DNA of 64,000 nucleotides from Flavobacterium sp. JAS (GTDB lineage Bacteria > Bacteroidota > Bacteroidia > Flavobacteriales > Flavobacteriaceae). Position numbers and translations under genes: made by a program. Below are positions 42,034 through 50,257 of this stretch, piece after piece. The stretch covers positions 124,001 to 188,000 of the forward strand of contig NZ_JAJMOX010000014.1 of assembly GCF_020991455.1 (NCBI RefSeq). Direction: 5' to 3'. Within the stretch, counting starts at the first letter, position 1; each line of letters opens with the position of its first letter. The notes under the pieces were generated by a model, which saw nothing but the letters and a program-made list of their open reading frames with translations, did no database searches and had not been told where the DNA came from.

Positions 42034-42987
42034 TTATTTTCTTTTGATTACTCTTTCTACAGCTTCAACAATTGCTTGATTGTTTAATTTGTATTTGTCC
42101 ATTAATTGCTCTGGAGTTCCAGATTCACCAAAACTATCGTTTACAGCTACAAACTCTTGTGGAGCTGGGTTATTTAAAGCTAATACTCTTGAAACGCTTT
42201 CTCCAAGACCTCCAAGAATGTTATGTTCTTCTGCAGTTACCACACATTTGGTTTTAGCCAATGATTTAAGAATAGCTTCTTCGTCAAGTGGTTTGATAGT
42301 GTGAATGTTGATTACTTCCGCAGAGATTCCTTTTGCTTCTAATGCTTCAGCAGCAATAAGAGCTTCCCAAACTAAGTGTCCTGTTGCTACGATTGTAACA
42401 TCAGTTCCTTCGTTTAATGAAATTGCTTTTCCAATTACGAAAGGCTCGTCAGCAGGAGTGAAGTTAGGCACAACCGGACGTCCAAAACGTAAATAAGCAG
42501 GACCATGATGATCTGCTAATGCTAATGTAGCTGCTTTAGTCTGATTGTAATCACAAGTGTTGATTACAGTCATTCCTGGCAACATTTTCATTAAACCAAT
42601 ATCTTCTAAGATTTGGTGAGTTGCTCCATCTTCACCAAGTGTTAAACCTGCGTGAGAAGCACAAATTTTTACGTTTTTATCAGAATAAGCAACAGATTGA
42701 CGAATTTGATCGTAAACTCTTCCTGTAGAGAAGTTAGCAAAAGTTCCTGTAAAAGGAATTTTTCCTCCAATAGTTAAACCAGCTGCAATACCAATCATAT
42801 TTGCTTCTGCGATACCAATTTGGAAAAAACGCTCTGGGTGATTTTTCTTAAAATCATCAAATTTTAATGATCCAATTAAATCAGCACAAAGTGCTACAAC
42901 ATTTTCGTTTTTTTGACCTAGTTCAGTCATTCCCGCTCCAAAACCCGAACGAGTATCTTTACTTCCTGTATTTGTATATTTTTTCAT
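42034..42987 (-). CDS. tktB: Transketolase, C-terminal subunit
   Basis: 317 residues comprising the pyrimidine-binding and C-terminal domains of a split transketolase. Features: the catalytic E in G-I-A-E-A-N-M-I-G-I-A-A-G, the H-A-G-L-T-L-G-E-D-G-A-T-H-Q loop, A-Y-L-R-F-G-R, and V-T-A-E-E-H in the C-domain. With the N-terminal subunit it moves two-carbon units in the pentose phosphate pathway with thiamine diphosphate. The two genes are separated by 76 bp of short repeated words and are cotranscribed. Confidence 0.95.
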   Translation of the reverse strand: MKKYTNTGSKDTRSGFGAGMTELGQKNENVVALCADLIGSLKFDDFKKNHPERFFQIGIAEANMIGIAAGLTIGGKIPFTGTFANFSTGRVYDQIRQSVAYSDKNVKICASHAGLTLGEDGATHQILEDIGLMKMLPGMTVINTCDYNQTKAATLALADHHGPAYLRFGRPVVPNFTPADEPFVIGKAISLNEGTDVTIVATGHLVWEALIAAEALEAKGISAEVINIHTIKPLDEEAILKSLAKTKCVVTAEEHNILGGLGESVSRVLALNNPAPQEFVAVNDSFGESGTPEQLMDKYKLNNQAIVEAVERVIKRK

Positions 42988-43063
42988 TTTATTTTTTTTG
43001 CTGTACGCAATAGGCTGTAGGCAATAGGCAAATAGCTTACTGCTTAAAGCTTAAAGCTAGTTT

Positions 43064-43912
43064 TTAATAATCTGCTAAAGTTGAGATGTTTTGAGCTAAA
43101 GCACTTGCCAACTGATCGTTGTTTGGTGCTTTACCATGCCAAGCATGAGTGTGCATCATAAAGTCTACACCATTACCCATTTCAGTATGTAGTAAAATAC
43201 AAACTGGTTTACCTTTTCCTGTTCTTGATTTAGCATCTGTTAGACCAGCAAGAATAGCGTCGATATTGTTTCCTTCTTTAATTTCAAGAACGTCCCAGTC
43301 AAAAGCTTCGAATTTTGCACGGATGCTTCCCATTGGTAAAACTTCATCAGTAGTACCGTCAATTTGTTTTCCGTTAAGGTCAATAGTTGCAATAATGTTG
43401 TCTACTTTTTTAGCAGAAGCATACATGATAGCCTCCCAGTTTTGACCTTCTTGCAATTCACCGTCTCCGTGTAAAGAAAAGATCAAGTGATTGTCTTCAT
43501 TTAATTTTTTAGCTTGCGCCGCTCCAAGAGCTACAGATAAACCTTGTCCTAATGAACCAGAAGCTATACGAACTCCAGGCAATCCTTCATGAGTAGTTGG
43601 ATGTCCTTGCAAACGAGAATTTAATAATCTAAAAGTTGCAAGTTCTGAAATAGGGAAATAACCGCTACGTGCTAAAACGCTATAAAAGACAGGAGAGATG
43701 TGACCATTTGAAAGGAAGAAAAGATCTTCTCCAATTCCGTTCATATCAAAACCTTCTTTGCGCTCCATAATGTTTTGGTAAAGAGTCACCAAAAATTCAG
43801 TACAACCTAGTGAACCACCTGGGTGACCTGAGTTGACAGCATGTACCATTCGAAGAATATCTCTTCTTACTTGGATAGTTAAATCGCTTAATTGTTGTGT
43901 GTTAGGCTTCAT
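43064..43912 (-). CDS. tktA: Transketolase, N-terminal (ThDP-binding) subunit
   Basis: 282 residues. The ThDP-binding features are present: H-P-G-G-S-L-G-C-T-E, G-H-I-S-P-V-F-Y, G-S-L-G-Q-G-L-S-V-A-L-G-A and the G-D-G-E-L-Q-E-G-Q-N-W-E...D-L-N metal motif. Split transketolases of about 280 plus 315 residues are known in many bacteria and archaea. First gene of the operon from the promoter at 43938-43968. Confidence 0.95.
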   Translation of the reverse strand: MKPNTQQLSDLTIQVRRDILRMVHAVNSGHPGGSLGCTEFLVTLYQNIMERKEGFDMNGIGEDLFFLSNGHISPVFYSVLARSGYFPISELATFRLLNSRLQGHPTTHEGLPGVRIASGSLGQGLSVALGAAQAKKLNEDNHLIFSLHGDGELQEGQNWEAIMYASAKKVDNIIATIDLNGKQIDGTTDEVLPMGSIRAKFEAFDWDVLEIKEGNNIDAILAGLTDAKSRTGKGKPVCILLHTEMGNGVDFMMHTHAWHGKAPNNDQLASALAQNISTLADY

Positions 43913-43937
43913 TTTATATGTAAAAGTTAAACTGGTG

Positions 43938-43968
43938 CAAAAGTAATCGTTATTTTGCGGGCTGACAA
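43938..43968 (-). promoter_or_regulatory. Promoter of the split transketolase operon
   Basis: Minus strand TTG at 43968-43966 (within TTTG), a 20-bp spacer, TACTTTTG at 43945-43938. Full consensus match, 26 bp upstream of the ATG at 43912. Confidence 0.82.
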
Positions 43969-44158
43969 ATGATTTTTTGCTTTAGTTTGCCGTAATTGTT
44001 AAATTGCGACTGTTTTTTTGTTGATCCTAGAAAAAAAATAGATATTGGTTTTGATTTTTTAAACATGGAGTCTTTATCAGACTTATTTTTGATGAAAATT
44101 TAAAAATAAAAAAAGCCCCAAATTGAGACTTTTGTTTTTCTTAGTGATTTTGATAAGC

Positions 44159-44458
44159 TTATTCTGTGTCGCCTTCGCTGTAAAAATTGTTTTCTTCATC
44201 TTCAGATCCAATCTCTTCTTGTTCGTCATCAAGCTCTGAACCTGGGACGTCTAAATCATTTCCAAGTTTATCACTATTTTGTTTCCATTCATGATCGCTT
44301 GGCGTGATTGTTTTTTCTGATGAGATTTCCTCCAGATCGATGTCTTTCAATTTGTCTTCCTTATTGTAAATATCTTCGTTTGCAGGATAATCTAAATTTT
44401 CAAGATTTCTCTCGATTTGATCTTCTTTTATAGGATTGTTATCTTCTGAATTTATCAT
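44159..44458 (-). CDS. Small highly acidic protein
   Basis: 99 residues, about one third Asp/Glu, with almost no hydrophobic core. Likely disordered. No domain recognised. Acidic disordered proteins of this size recur in Flavobacterium, without known function. The gene stands alone: the flanks hold a weak hairpin near 44109-44130 downstream and 117 bp of AT-rich DNA upstream. Codon use and composition suit a real gene, but confidence rests mainly on the complete, well-placed frame. Confidence 0.65.
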   Translation of the reverse strand: MINSEDNNPIKEDQIERNLENLDYPANEDIYNKEDKLKDIDLEEISSEKTITPSDHEWKQNSDKLGNDLDVPGSELDDEQEEIGSEDEENNFYSEGDTE

Positions 44459-44575
44459 GATTTCTACTTTTTTAAATGGATACTAAAGTTATGGAATTAT
44501 TGAGTTCAGATTGTTATATGTTTCAAATACAAAGTTTTACTATTCACATAATAAAATAAGTAATTGTCTCATTTT

Positions 44576-45448
44576 CTAATTGACACATTGTCTAATTGCA
44601 AGAATCTCTTTCCAGGTTATCAATTGAATATTGTTTTCATGAAGTTTTGTTTTGCATTCCTGACTTGTAAAAAAATCAAAATCTATCTGGCGCCATTCTG
44701 AACCAAAATTTGGGTGATTTATCGTGATGCCTTGCATTTCTCGATCATCAAAAGCGGGATGAAGCAGGAAAACATTAAAACCGGGTTTTATGGTATCTAA
44801 AGCTTTTTCGTAAGATCTTCTAAGTTCTCCTTTTTCGAAATCAGCAAAATAGCCAATCAGAAGGTTATCAGCTAAAAGGGTGTTTTCATAATCATATTTT
44901 TCGTCAGATAAACTTATCGATTCTACAAATTGTCTGTTGATGAAAACGGGTAGATTGTATGTTTTTCCCAGTTCTTTATAGATTTCTAAAATTTCAGGAG
45001 TAACGCCAACACTGCACATGTGCGAGTCGAGATGTGTGGGTTGGATTCCGAATTGTAATGCTCTTTCGATTTGAGCGGTGAGTTCTTTTTTTACTTCGGA
45101 TGGTTTTGCGTTGTTTTTAAAGTCGGCTCTGGTTTTGTAGAAGTAACCGTTTTTATCAACTAGACTTGGAACTTCATTAATAGGAAGAACTGGACCAAAT
45201 TTATAATTTTCCCATTCACAGGTTAGCGTAAGATGTATGCCGCAATCGAATTGTGGATTGTTTTTGGCGAATGTTGCCATTTCGAAAAACCATGCGCACG
45301 GTACCATTATACTATAGGAGTTTACAGATCCGTTTTGAAGTGCTTTTATGGTTGCTTGATTTTCGGAATGTGATAATCCGGCATCGTCGGCATGGATAAT
45401 TAATAGTTTGGCGTTTTCAGGATATCCTAGTTTTTGAGCTAAGTTCAT
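44576..45448 (-). CDS. ChbG/YdjC-family carbohydrate deacetylase
   Basis: 290 residues. The catalytic metal motif H-A-D-D-A-G-L is at 19-25. F-D-C-G-I-H-L-T-L-T (near 68-77) and T-H-L-D-S-H-M (near 137-143) provide the remaining ligands. H-P-A-F-D-D lies near 229. The family deacetylates chito-oligosaccharides or related amino sugars. Unlike periplasmic polysaccharide deacetylases it has no signal peptide, so it acts in the cytoplasm. The final codons (R-Q-C-V-N, stop) lie in a dispersed AATTAGACAATG-type repeat word. Confidence 0.88.
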   Translation of the reverse strand: MNLAQKLGYPENAKLLIIHADDAGLSHSENQATIKALQNGSVNSYSIMVPCAWFFEMATFAKNNPQFDCGIHLTLTCEWENYKFGPVLPINEVPSLVDKNGYFYKTRADFKNNAKPSEVKKELTAQIERALQFGIQPTHLDSHMCSVGVTPEILEIYKELGKTYNLPVFINRQFVESISLSDEKYDYENTLLADNLLIGYFADFEKGELRRSYEKALDTIKPGFNVFLLHPAFDDREMQGITINHPNFGSEWRQIDFDFFTSQECKTKLHENNIQLITWKEILAIRQCVN

Positions 45449-45522
45449 TTTTGATTTTTTTGTGGTGAATTAATGGCACACGGATCTAAACGGATTTTTT
45501 ATTATACTGATGCCTTTACTTT

Positions 45523-45540
45523 GCGGAGCTTCGGCTCCGC
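45523..45540. repeat. GC-rich UUCG tetraloop hairpin
   Basis: GCGGAGC-TTCG-GCTCCGC: a 7-bp GC-rich stem closed by a very stable tetraloop in otherwise AT-rich DNA. It lies in the 412-bp gap between the chbG-like gene and tgt. There is no T-run, so it is not a classical terminator. Confidence 0.7.
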
Positions 45541-45602
45541 TTAGCCTGATAATATGTTTATTCAAATTTAAAGATTTCTTGTTGAACTGTCATGTCTTTT
45601 TT

Positions 45603-45714
45603 TTGCGTTAGGGATAGAAGCGGCATCCTTTTGTGACACCTTTGAGGTCTTAATTAACAATGATAATTACTGGAACAAAAGATATAGCGGATAGCCCGAC
45701 CGGAGGGAACGCCC
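45603..45714. ncRNA. Candidate structured intergenic RNA-like element
   Basis: A GC-richer island whose plus strand can fold with nested helices: GCGTT (45605-45609) with AACGC (45709-45713), GGG with CCC, and CCTTTTGT (45627-45634) with ACAAAAG (45675-45681). It contains the words AGGGATAGAAGCGGCATCC and GATATAGCGGATAGCCCG, which I recall as recurring between genes in Flavobacteria. It may be an RNA motif or a dispersed repeat; orientation and function are unknown. Confidence 0.5.
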
Positions 45715-45720
45715 AAAATA

Positions 45721-45814
45721 TTTAAAATTCCAACTATTTAAAATTCCAAATTCCAAACTTTAAGACAGGTAAAAATCATTGTCTAATTTTCTAATTGCCA
45801 AATTATCTAATTAA
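45721..45814. repeat. Dispersed AT-rich words before tgt
   Basis: TTTAAAATTCCAA occurs twice (45721-45733, 45737-45749), followed by CTAATTTTCTAATTGCCAAA-type words. They match families seen at 5609, 40078, 44558 and 11760. A TATCTTTG -7 box for tgt follows at 45833-45840. Confidence 0.6.
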
Positions 45815-45860
45815 AAATCTCTGAAATTAGCTTATCTTTGCCGACTGAAAAAAGAAACAG

Positions 45861-46991
45861 ATGAAGTTTGATTTATTACAAAAAGATCCGCAATCTAAAG
45901 CTAGAGCGGGAAGTATTACTACAGATCACGGCGTAATTGAAACGCCTATTTTTATGCCTGTTGGTACGGTGGCTTCTGTAAAAGGTGTACACCAACGTGA
46001 GCTAAAAGACGATATTAATCCGGATATTATTCTTGGAAATACATACCATTTATATTTACGTCCTCAAACCGAAATTCTTGAAAAAGCGGGTGGATTGCAT
46101 AAATTCATGAATTGGGATCGTAATATTTTGACTGATTCTGGTGGATATCAGGTTTATTCTCTTTCGAATAATAGAAAAATTAAGGAAGAAGGAGTGAAGT
46201 TTAAATCGCATATTGATGGTTCATATCACTTTTTTTCACCAGAAAGTGTAATGGAAATTCAACGTACAATTGGGGCCGATATTATTATGGCTTTTGATGA
46301 ATGTACGCCTTATCCTTGCGATTACAGGTATGCACAACGTTCGATGCACATGACGCACCGTTGGTTGGATCGTTGTATCAATCACCTTGACAAAGTGCCT
46401 TATAAATATGGTTACGAACAAACATTTTTTCCAATTGTTCAGGGAAGTACTTATAAAGATTTACGTCAGCAATCGGCTGAATATATTGCGAATTCAGGAC
46501 AACAAGGAAATGCTATTGGTGGTTTGTCAGTAGGAGAACCAGCAGAAGAAATGTACGCAATGACTGAGGTTGTTTGTGAAATTTTACCGGAGGATAAGCC
46601 AAGATATTTGATGGGAGTTGGAACTCCGATTAATATTCTTGAAAATATTGCGTTAGGTATTGATATGTTCGATTGTGTGATGCCTACTCGTAATGCCAGA
46701 AATGGTATGTTGTTTACGGCAAACGGAACAATTAATATTAAGAATAAAAAGTGGGAAGCTGATTTTTCTCCAGTTGATGAAATGGGACATACTTTTGTAG
46801 ATACTGAATATACAAAGGCTTATTTGCGTCACTTATTTGCAGCTAACGAATATTTAGGAAAACAAATTGCTACGATTCATAACCTTGGTTTTTATATGTG
46901 GTTGGTTCGTGAAGCCAGAAAACATATCTTAGCAGGAGATTTTAGACCATGGAAAGAAATGATGGTTAAAAATATGAGTCAAAGACTATAA
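45861..46991 (+). CDS. tgt: Queuine/preQ1 tRNA-ribosyltransferase
   Basis: 376 residues. T-D-S-G-G-Y-Q-V-Y-S-L holds the general-base Asp (near 92), G-G-L-S-V-G-E near 220, and F-D-C-V-M-P-T-R-N-A-R-N-G holds the nucleophile Asp (near 273). Base exchange at G34 of tRNAs. The C-terminal region, where most bacterial Tgt proteins have the C-x-C-x2-C...H zinc site, reads P-V-D-E-M-G-H-T-F-V-D-T-E-Y-T-K-A-Y-L, so the three cysteines are absent while the later H-N is kept. The fold must be stabilised without zinc or with other ligands. Confidence 0.94.
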   Translation: MKFDLLQKDPQSKARAGSITTDHGVIETPIFMPVGTVASVKGVHQRELKDDINPDIILGNTYHLYLRPQTEILEKAGGLHKFMNWDRNILTDSGGYQVYSLSNNRKIKEEGVKFKSHIDGSYHFFSPESVMEIQRTIGADIIMAFDECTPYPCDYRYAQRSMHMTHRWLDRCINHLDKVPYKYGYEQTFFPIVQGSTYKDLRQQSAEYIANSGQQGNAIGGLSVGEPAEEMYAMTEVVCEILPEDKPRYLMGVGTPINILENIALGIDMFDCVMPTRNARNGMLFTANGTINIKNKKWEADFSPVDEMGHTFVDTEYTKAYLRHLFAANEYLGKQIATIHNLGFYMWLVREARKHILAGDFRPWKEMMVKNMSQRL

Positions 46992-47010
46992 AAAAGTTTC
47001 AAGTTTTTTT

Positions 47011-47062
47011 AGTTTCAGGTTTCATGTTCGGTATAGAACTTGAAACCTGAAACCTGAAACCT
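47011..47062. repeat. Repeat-rich hairpin between tgt and lptG
   Basis: TTTCAGGTTTCA (47013-47024) faces three tandem copies of the 7-mer GAAACCT/CTGAAAC words (47042-47062), so several hairpin registers are possible. Words match the hairpin at 27452-27493. Confidence 0.6.
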
Positions 47063-47089
47063 GAGCGTTAAAATTGAAACGAACAATCT

Positions 47090-48178
47090 ATGCTAACGAT
47101 AATAGATAAGTATATTTTAAAAAGATATTTAGCCACTTTTTCGGTGATGATCTTATTATTTATTCCGATTGGAATTGTAATTGACGTCTCTGAGAAGGTG
47201 AATAAAATGCTGGAAAATAAGATTCCGTTTACGCAAATTGCGATTTATTACTACAACTTTACCATTTATTTTGCGAACTCATTATTTCCGATATTTTTGT
47301 TTTTATCGGTTATTTGGTTTACTTCAAAATTGGCAAATAACACAGAAATTATTGCTATTTTAAGTTCGGGTATTTCATTTACGCGTTTTTTACGACCTTA
47401 TATTATTGGTGCATCTATTGTTTCGGTTTTTGTGCTTTTGATGGGATTTTTTATTGTTCCCGCGGCAAGTGAAGGCTTTAATAATTTTAGATATACCTAT
47501 TTAAAAGGTGGTGGTAAAGAAGCGATGCGTGGCGAAAGTACAAACGTGTACAGACAACTTAATGATCATGATTTTATTTTTGTAAATAGTTTTAATGAGG
47601 AGTCTAAAACGGCTTTTAATTTTTCGTTGGAACATTTTGAAAAAGATAAGTTGACCTATAAAATTACTGCAAGCCGTATTAAATGGGATCCGAAAGCTAA
47701 AACCTATATTCTGTACGATTATACTAAAAGAACAATTGGAGAATTGGGTGATAAAATTGAAAAAGTACCCGAAAAAAAGGTGCCTTTTAAATTTGAATTG
47801 GCCGATTTAACTCCTGTGGTTTATATTGCAGAAACACTGTCTCTTGGAAAATTAATAGACTTTATTGATAAAGAAAGAAAAAGAGGTTCCGGAAATATTA
47901 ATACCTATTTAGTTGTACTTTATAAAAAATACAGCGTACCGGTCTCGGCTTTTATTTTAACAATTATTGCTGTAGCAGTTTCGTCAATGAAACGACGCGG
48001 TGGTATGGGAACGAATCTTGCTATTGGAATTGCAATTGCGTTTTCTTTTGTATTCTTTGATAAAATATTCGGTACTCTTGCCGAAAAATCTACATTCTCA
48101 CCTTTATTAGCTGTTTGGTTCCCGAATATTGTTTTCGGAATTCTGGCAGTTTACTTATTACGTAATGCGAAACGATAA
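47090..48178 (+). CDS. lptG: LptF/LptG-family permease (LPS export)
   Basis: 362 residues of the YjgP/YjgQ family. Three N-terminal helices (about 15-35, 55-75, 100-120), a periplasmic beta-jellyroll (about 130-265) and three C-terminal helices (about 275-360). Starts I-D-K-Y-I-L-K-R-Y-L, the usual LptF/G signature. Part of the LptB2FG complex that extracts LPS from the inner membrane. It overlaps the EamA transporter gene by 14 bp. Confidence 0.9.
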   Translation: MLTIIDKYILKRYLATFSVMILLFIPIGIVIDVSEKVNKMLENKIPFTQIAIYYYNFTIYFANSLFPIFLFLSVIWFTSKLANNTEIIAILSSGISFTRFLRPYIIGASIVSVFVLLMGFFIVPAASEGFNNFRYTYLKGGGKEAMRGESTNVYRQLNDHDFIFVNSFNEESKTAFNFSLEHFEKDKLTYKITASRIKWDPKAKTYILYDYTKRTIGELGDKIEKVPEKKVPFKFELADLTPVVYIAETLSLGKLIDFIDKERKRGSGNINTYLVVLYKKYSVPVSAFILTIIAVAVSSMKRRGGMGTNLAIGIAIAFSFVFFDKIFGTLAEKSTFSPLLAVWFPNIVFGILAVYLLRNAKR

Positions 48179-49052
48179 TTTAAAAAGTTATTTAAATCTT
48201 CATTTAATTGTTTTTATCTGGGGTTTCACAGCCATTTTGGGCGCTTTAATCACTATTGATGCCGAAAATTTAGTTTGGTTCAGAATGCTTTTAGCAGGTA
48301 TTTTTTTGGCCGGATTTATAGTTTATAAAAAACAATCTTTTGTAATCTCTGTTCAGTCTTTTGCCAAATTGATTTTTGTTGGATTGCTGATTGCGCTGCA
48401 TTGGATTTTCTTTTTTAGAGCAATTCACGTTTCGAATGTTTCGATAACACTTTCGATATTTTCATTAGGAGCTTTTTTTGCATCCTTATTAGAGCCGCTT
48501 TTTTATGGCAGAAAGATATTATTCTATGAAGTTTTCTTCGGATTAATTATTATTGCCGGTTTAGCACTTATTATGCAAGTCGAAGTTAAATATCTGCACG
48601 GGATGTATTATGCCCTGGCAGCTATTATTTTAGGCGTTTTGTTTACTTTAATGAATGGTAAGTTGATTACAGAACATGATCCGTCCGTTATTACATTTTA
48701 TGAGTTTGGTGCCGGAGTTTTCTTTATTTCTATTTATTTTTTAGTGCAGGGAAAATTTACTGCCGACTTTTTTACAATGTCATTAAACAACTGGATTTTG
48801 TTGCTTGTTTTAGCGTCCATTTGTACGGCTTATGCTTTTACGGCATCAGTAAAAGTTATGCAGAAATTAACACCTTATACGGTGATGTTAACGACTAATT
48901 TAGAGCCTGTTTACGGAATTGTTCTGGCTTATTTTATTCTTGGAGGAAAAGAAAAAATGAGTACAGAATTTTATATTGGAGCCTTTATAATTGTTATTAC
49001 AGTTATTTTAAACGGCGTTTTTAAACATTATAAAAATAAGAAAGAACTGTAA
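48165..49052 (+). CDS. EamA/DMT-family drug/metabolite transporter
   Basis: 295 residues, ten membrane helices in two EamA repeats (about 10-135 and 150-285). Motifs are W-G-F-T-A-I-L-G-A-L near 20 and T-N-L-E-P-V-Y-G-I-V-L-A-Y near 250. Substrate cannot be inferred. I start it at ATG 48165, which lies inside lptG; a TTG at 48129 would add residues without similarity. The overlap implies translational coupling with lptG. Confidence 0.88.
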   Translation: MRNDNLKSYLNLHLIVFIWGFTAILGALITIDAENLVWFRMLLAGIFLAGFIVYKKQSFVISVQSFAKLIFVGLLIALHWIFFFRAIHVSNVSITLSIFSLGAFFASLLEPLFYGRKILFYEVFFGLIIIAGLALIMQVEVKYLHGMYYALAAIILGVLFTLMNGKLITEHDPSVITFYEFGAGVFFISIYFLVQGKFTADFFTMSLNNWILLLVLASICTAYAFTASVKVMQKLTPYTVMLTTNLEPVYGIVLAYFILGGKEKMSTEFYIGAFIIVITVILNGVFKHYKNKKEL

Positions 49053-49163
49053 TAGTTTACTTATTTTTAAATCACAATTTGATACTTTACTAACAATTAA
49101 CTGTGCCAATGATATAATATTTTTATATTTGCGGTTCGATTTACAAACAAAATTCAAAAATCC

Positions 49164-50117
49164 ATGGAATATTTAGATTTTGAGCTTCCAATCAAAGAAC
49201 TTGAAGAACAGTTAGAAAAGTGTGTTATTATTGGAAAAGAATCTGATGTTGATGTAACACCAACCTGCAAGGAAATCAACAAGAAATTAGAGCAAACTAA
49301 GAAAGAAATATACAAAAACCTTACGGCTTGGCAGCGCGTTCAGTTGTCAAGACATCCAAATAGACCTTATACTCTAGATTATATTAGAGCAATTTGCGGA
49401 GAAACATTTTTAGAACTTCACGGAGACAGAAATTTTAAAGATGATAAAGCTATGGTTGGCGGACTTGGAAAAATAAACGGGCAGTCGTTTATGATTGTAG
49501 GTCAGCAAAAAGGTTTTAATACAAAAACACGCCAATACCGTAATTTTGGTATGGCAAACCCTGAAGGATATCGTAAAGCTTTGCGTTTAATGAAAATGGC
49601 AGAGAAATTTGGTATTCCGGTTTTAACTTTAGTAGATACCCCGGGTGCATATCCAGGACTTGAAGCTGAAGAAAGAGGGCAGGGAGAAGCTATTGCGAGA
49701 AACATTTTTGAAATGGTTCGTTTACAAGTGCCAATCATTACCATTATTGTTGGTGAAGGTGCTTCTGGAGGAGCTTTAGGAATAGGTGTTGGAGACAAAG
49801 TTTATATGTTAGAGAATACCTGGTATTCTGTAATCTCTCCAGAATCTTGTTCTTCGATTTTATGGAAAAGCTGGGAGTACAAAGAACGTGCTGCTGATGC
49901 TTTGAAATTGACTTCATCAGATATGAAAAAACAAAAATTAGTTGATGATGTTATTCCGGAACCACTAGGCGGAGCACACTATGACCGCGAAACTACTTTT
50001 AAAACGGTTGCCGAATACATTACCAAAGGATATAATGAATTGAAAGACTTATCAACAGCCGACCTGATTGCCCAAAGAATGGACAAATACAGTAAAATGG
50101 GCGAGTATAAAGAGTAA
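49164..50117 (+). CDS. accA: Acetyl-CoA carboxylase carboxyltransferase subunit alpha
   Basis: 317 residues. The crotonase-like carboxyltransferase core has R-H-P-x-R-P-Y-T-L-D-Y-I near 71-82, T-P-G-A-Y-P-G-L-E-A-E-E-R-G-Q near 163-177 and G-E-G-A-S-G-G-A-L-G-I-G-V-G-D near 201-215, with the C-terminal K-E-R-A-A-D-A-L-K-L-T. First committed step of fatty-acid synthesis, with AccD encoded elsewhere. A TATATTTG -7 box lies at 49124-49131. Confidence 0.96.
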   Translation: MEYLDFELPIKELEEQLEKCVIIGKESDVDVTPTCKEINKKLEQTKKEIYKNLTAWQRVQLSRHPNRPYTLDYIRAICGETFLELHGDRNFKDDKAMVGGLGKINGQSFMIVGQQKGFNTKTRQYRNFGMANPEGYRKALRLMKMAEKFGIPVLTLVDTPGAYPGLEAEERGQGEAIARNIFEMVRLQVPIITIIVGEGASGGALGIGVGDKVYMLENTWYSVISPESCSSILWKSWEYKERAADALKLTSSDMKKQKLVDDVIPEPLGGAHYDRETTFKTVAEYITKGYNELKDLSTADLIAQRMDKYSKMGEYKE

Positions 50118-50135
50118 ATTCTTACAAGATTAATT

Positions 50136-50170
50136 AAAATCCGAAGCCTTACAGTTTCGGATTTTTTTTT
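50136..50170 (+). terminator. Intrinsic terminator of accA
   Basis: 10-bp stem AAAATCCGAA (50136-50145) with TTCGGATTTT (50156-50165), then a T-run. 19 bp after the accA stop. Confidence 0.9.
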
Positions 50171-50257
50171 GGTTATGAACAAAAAAAACTTATTTATAAA
50201 CAATTAATAGTTATAACTCGATAGCGATCTTTTTTTAAATTTCGCTACTTTCGTCCT

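Noticed and set aside
42988..43063. Short repeated words (CAATAGGC, AGCTTAAAGCT) between the transketolase subunit genes as a regulatory RNA
   Set aside because: Only 76 bp, imperfect, no convincing fold; more likely simple sequence drift or slippage.
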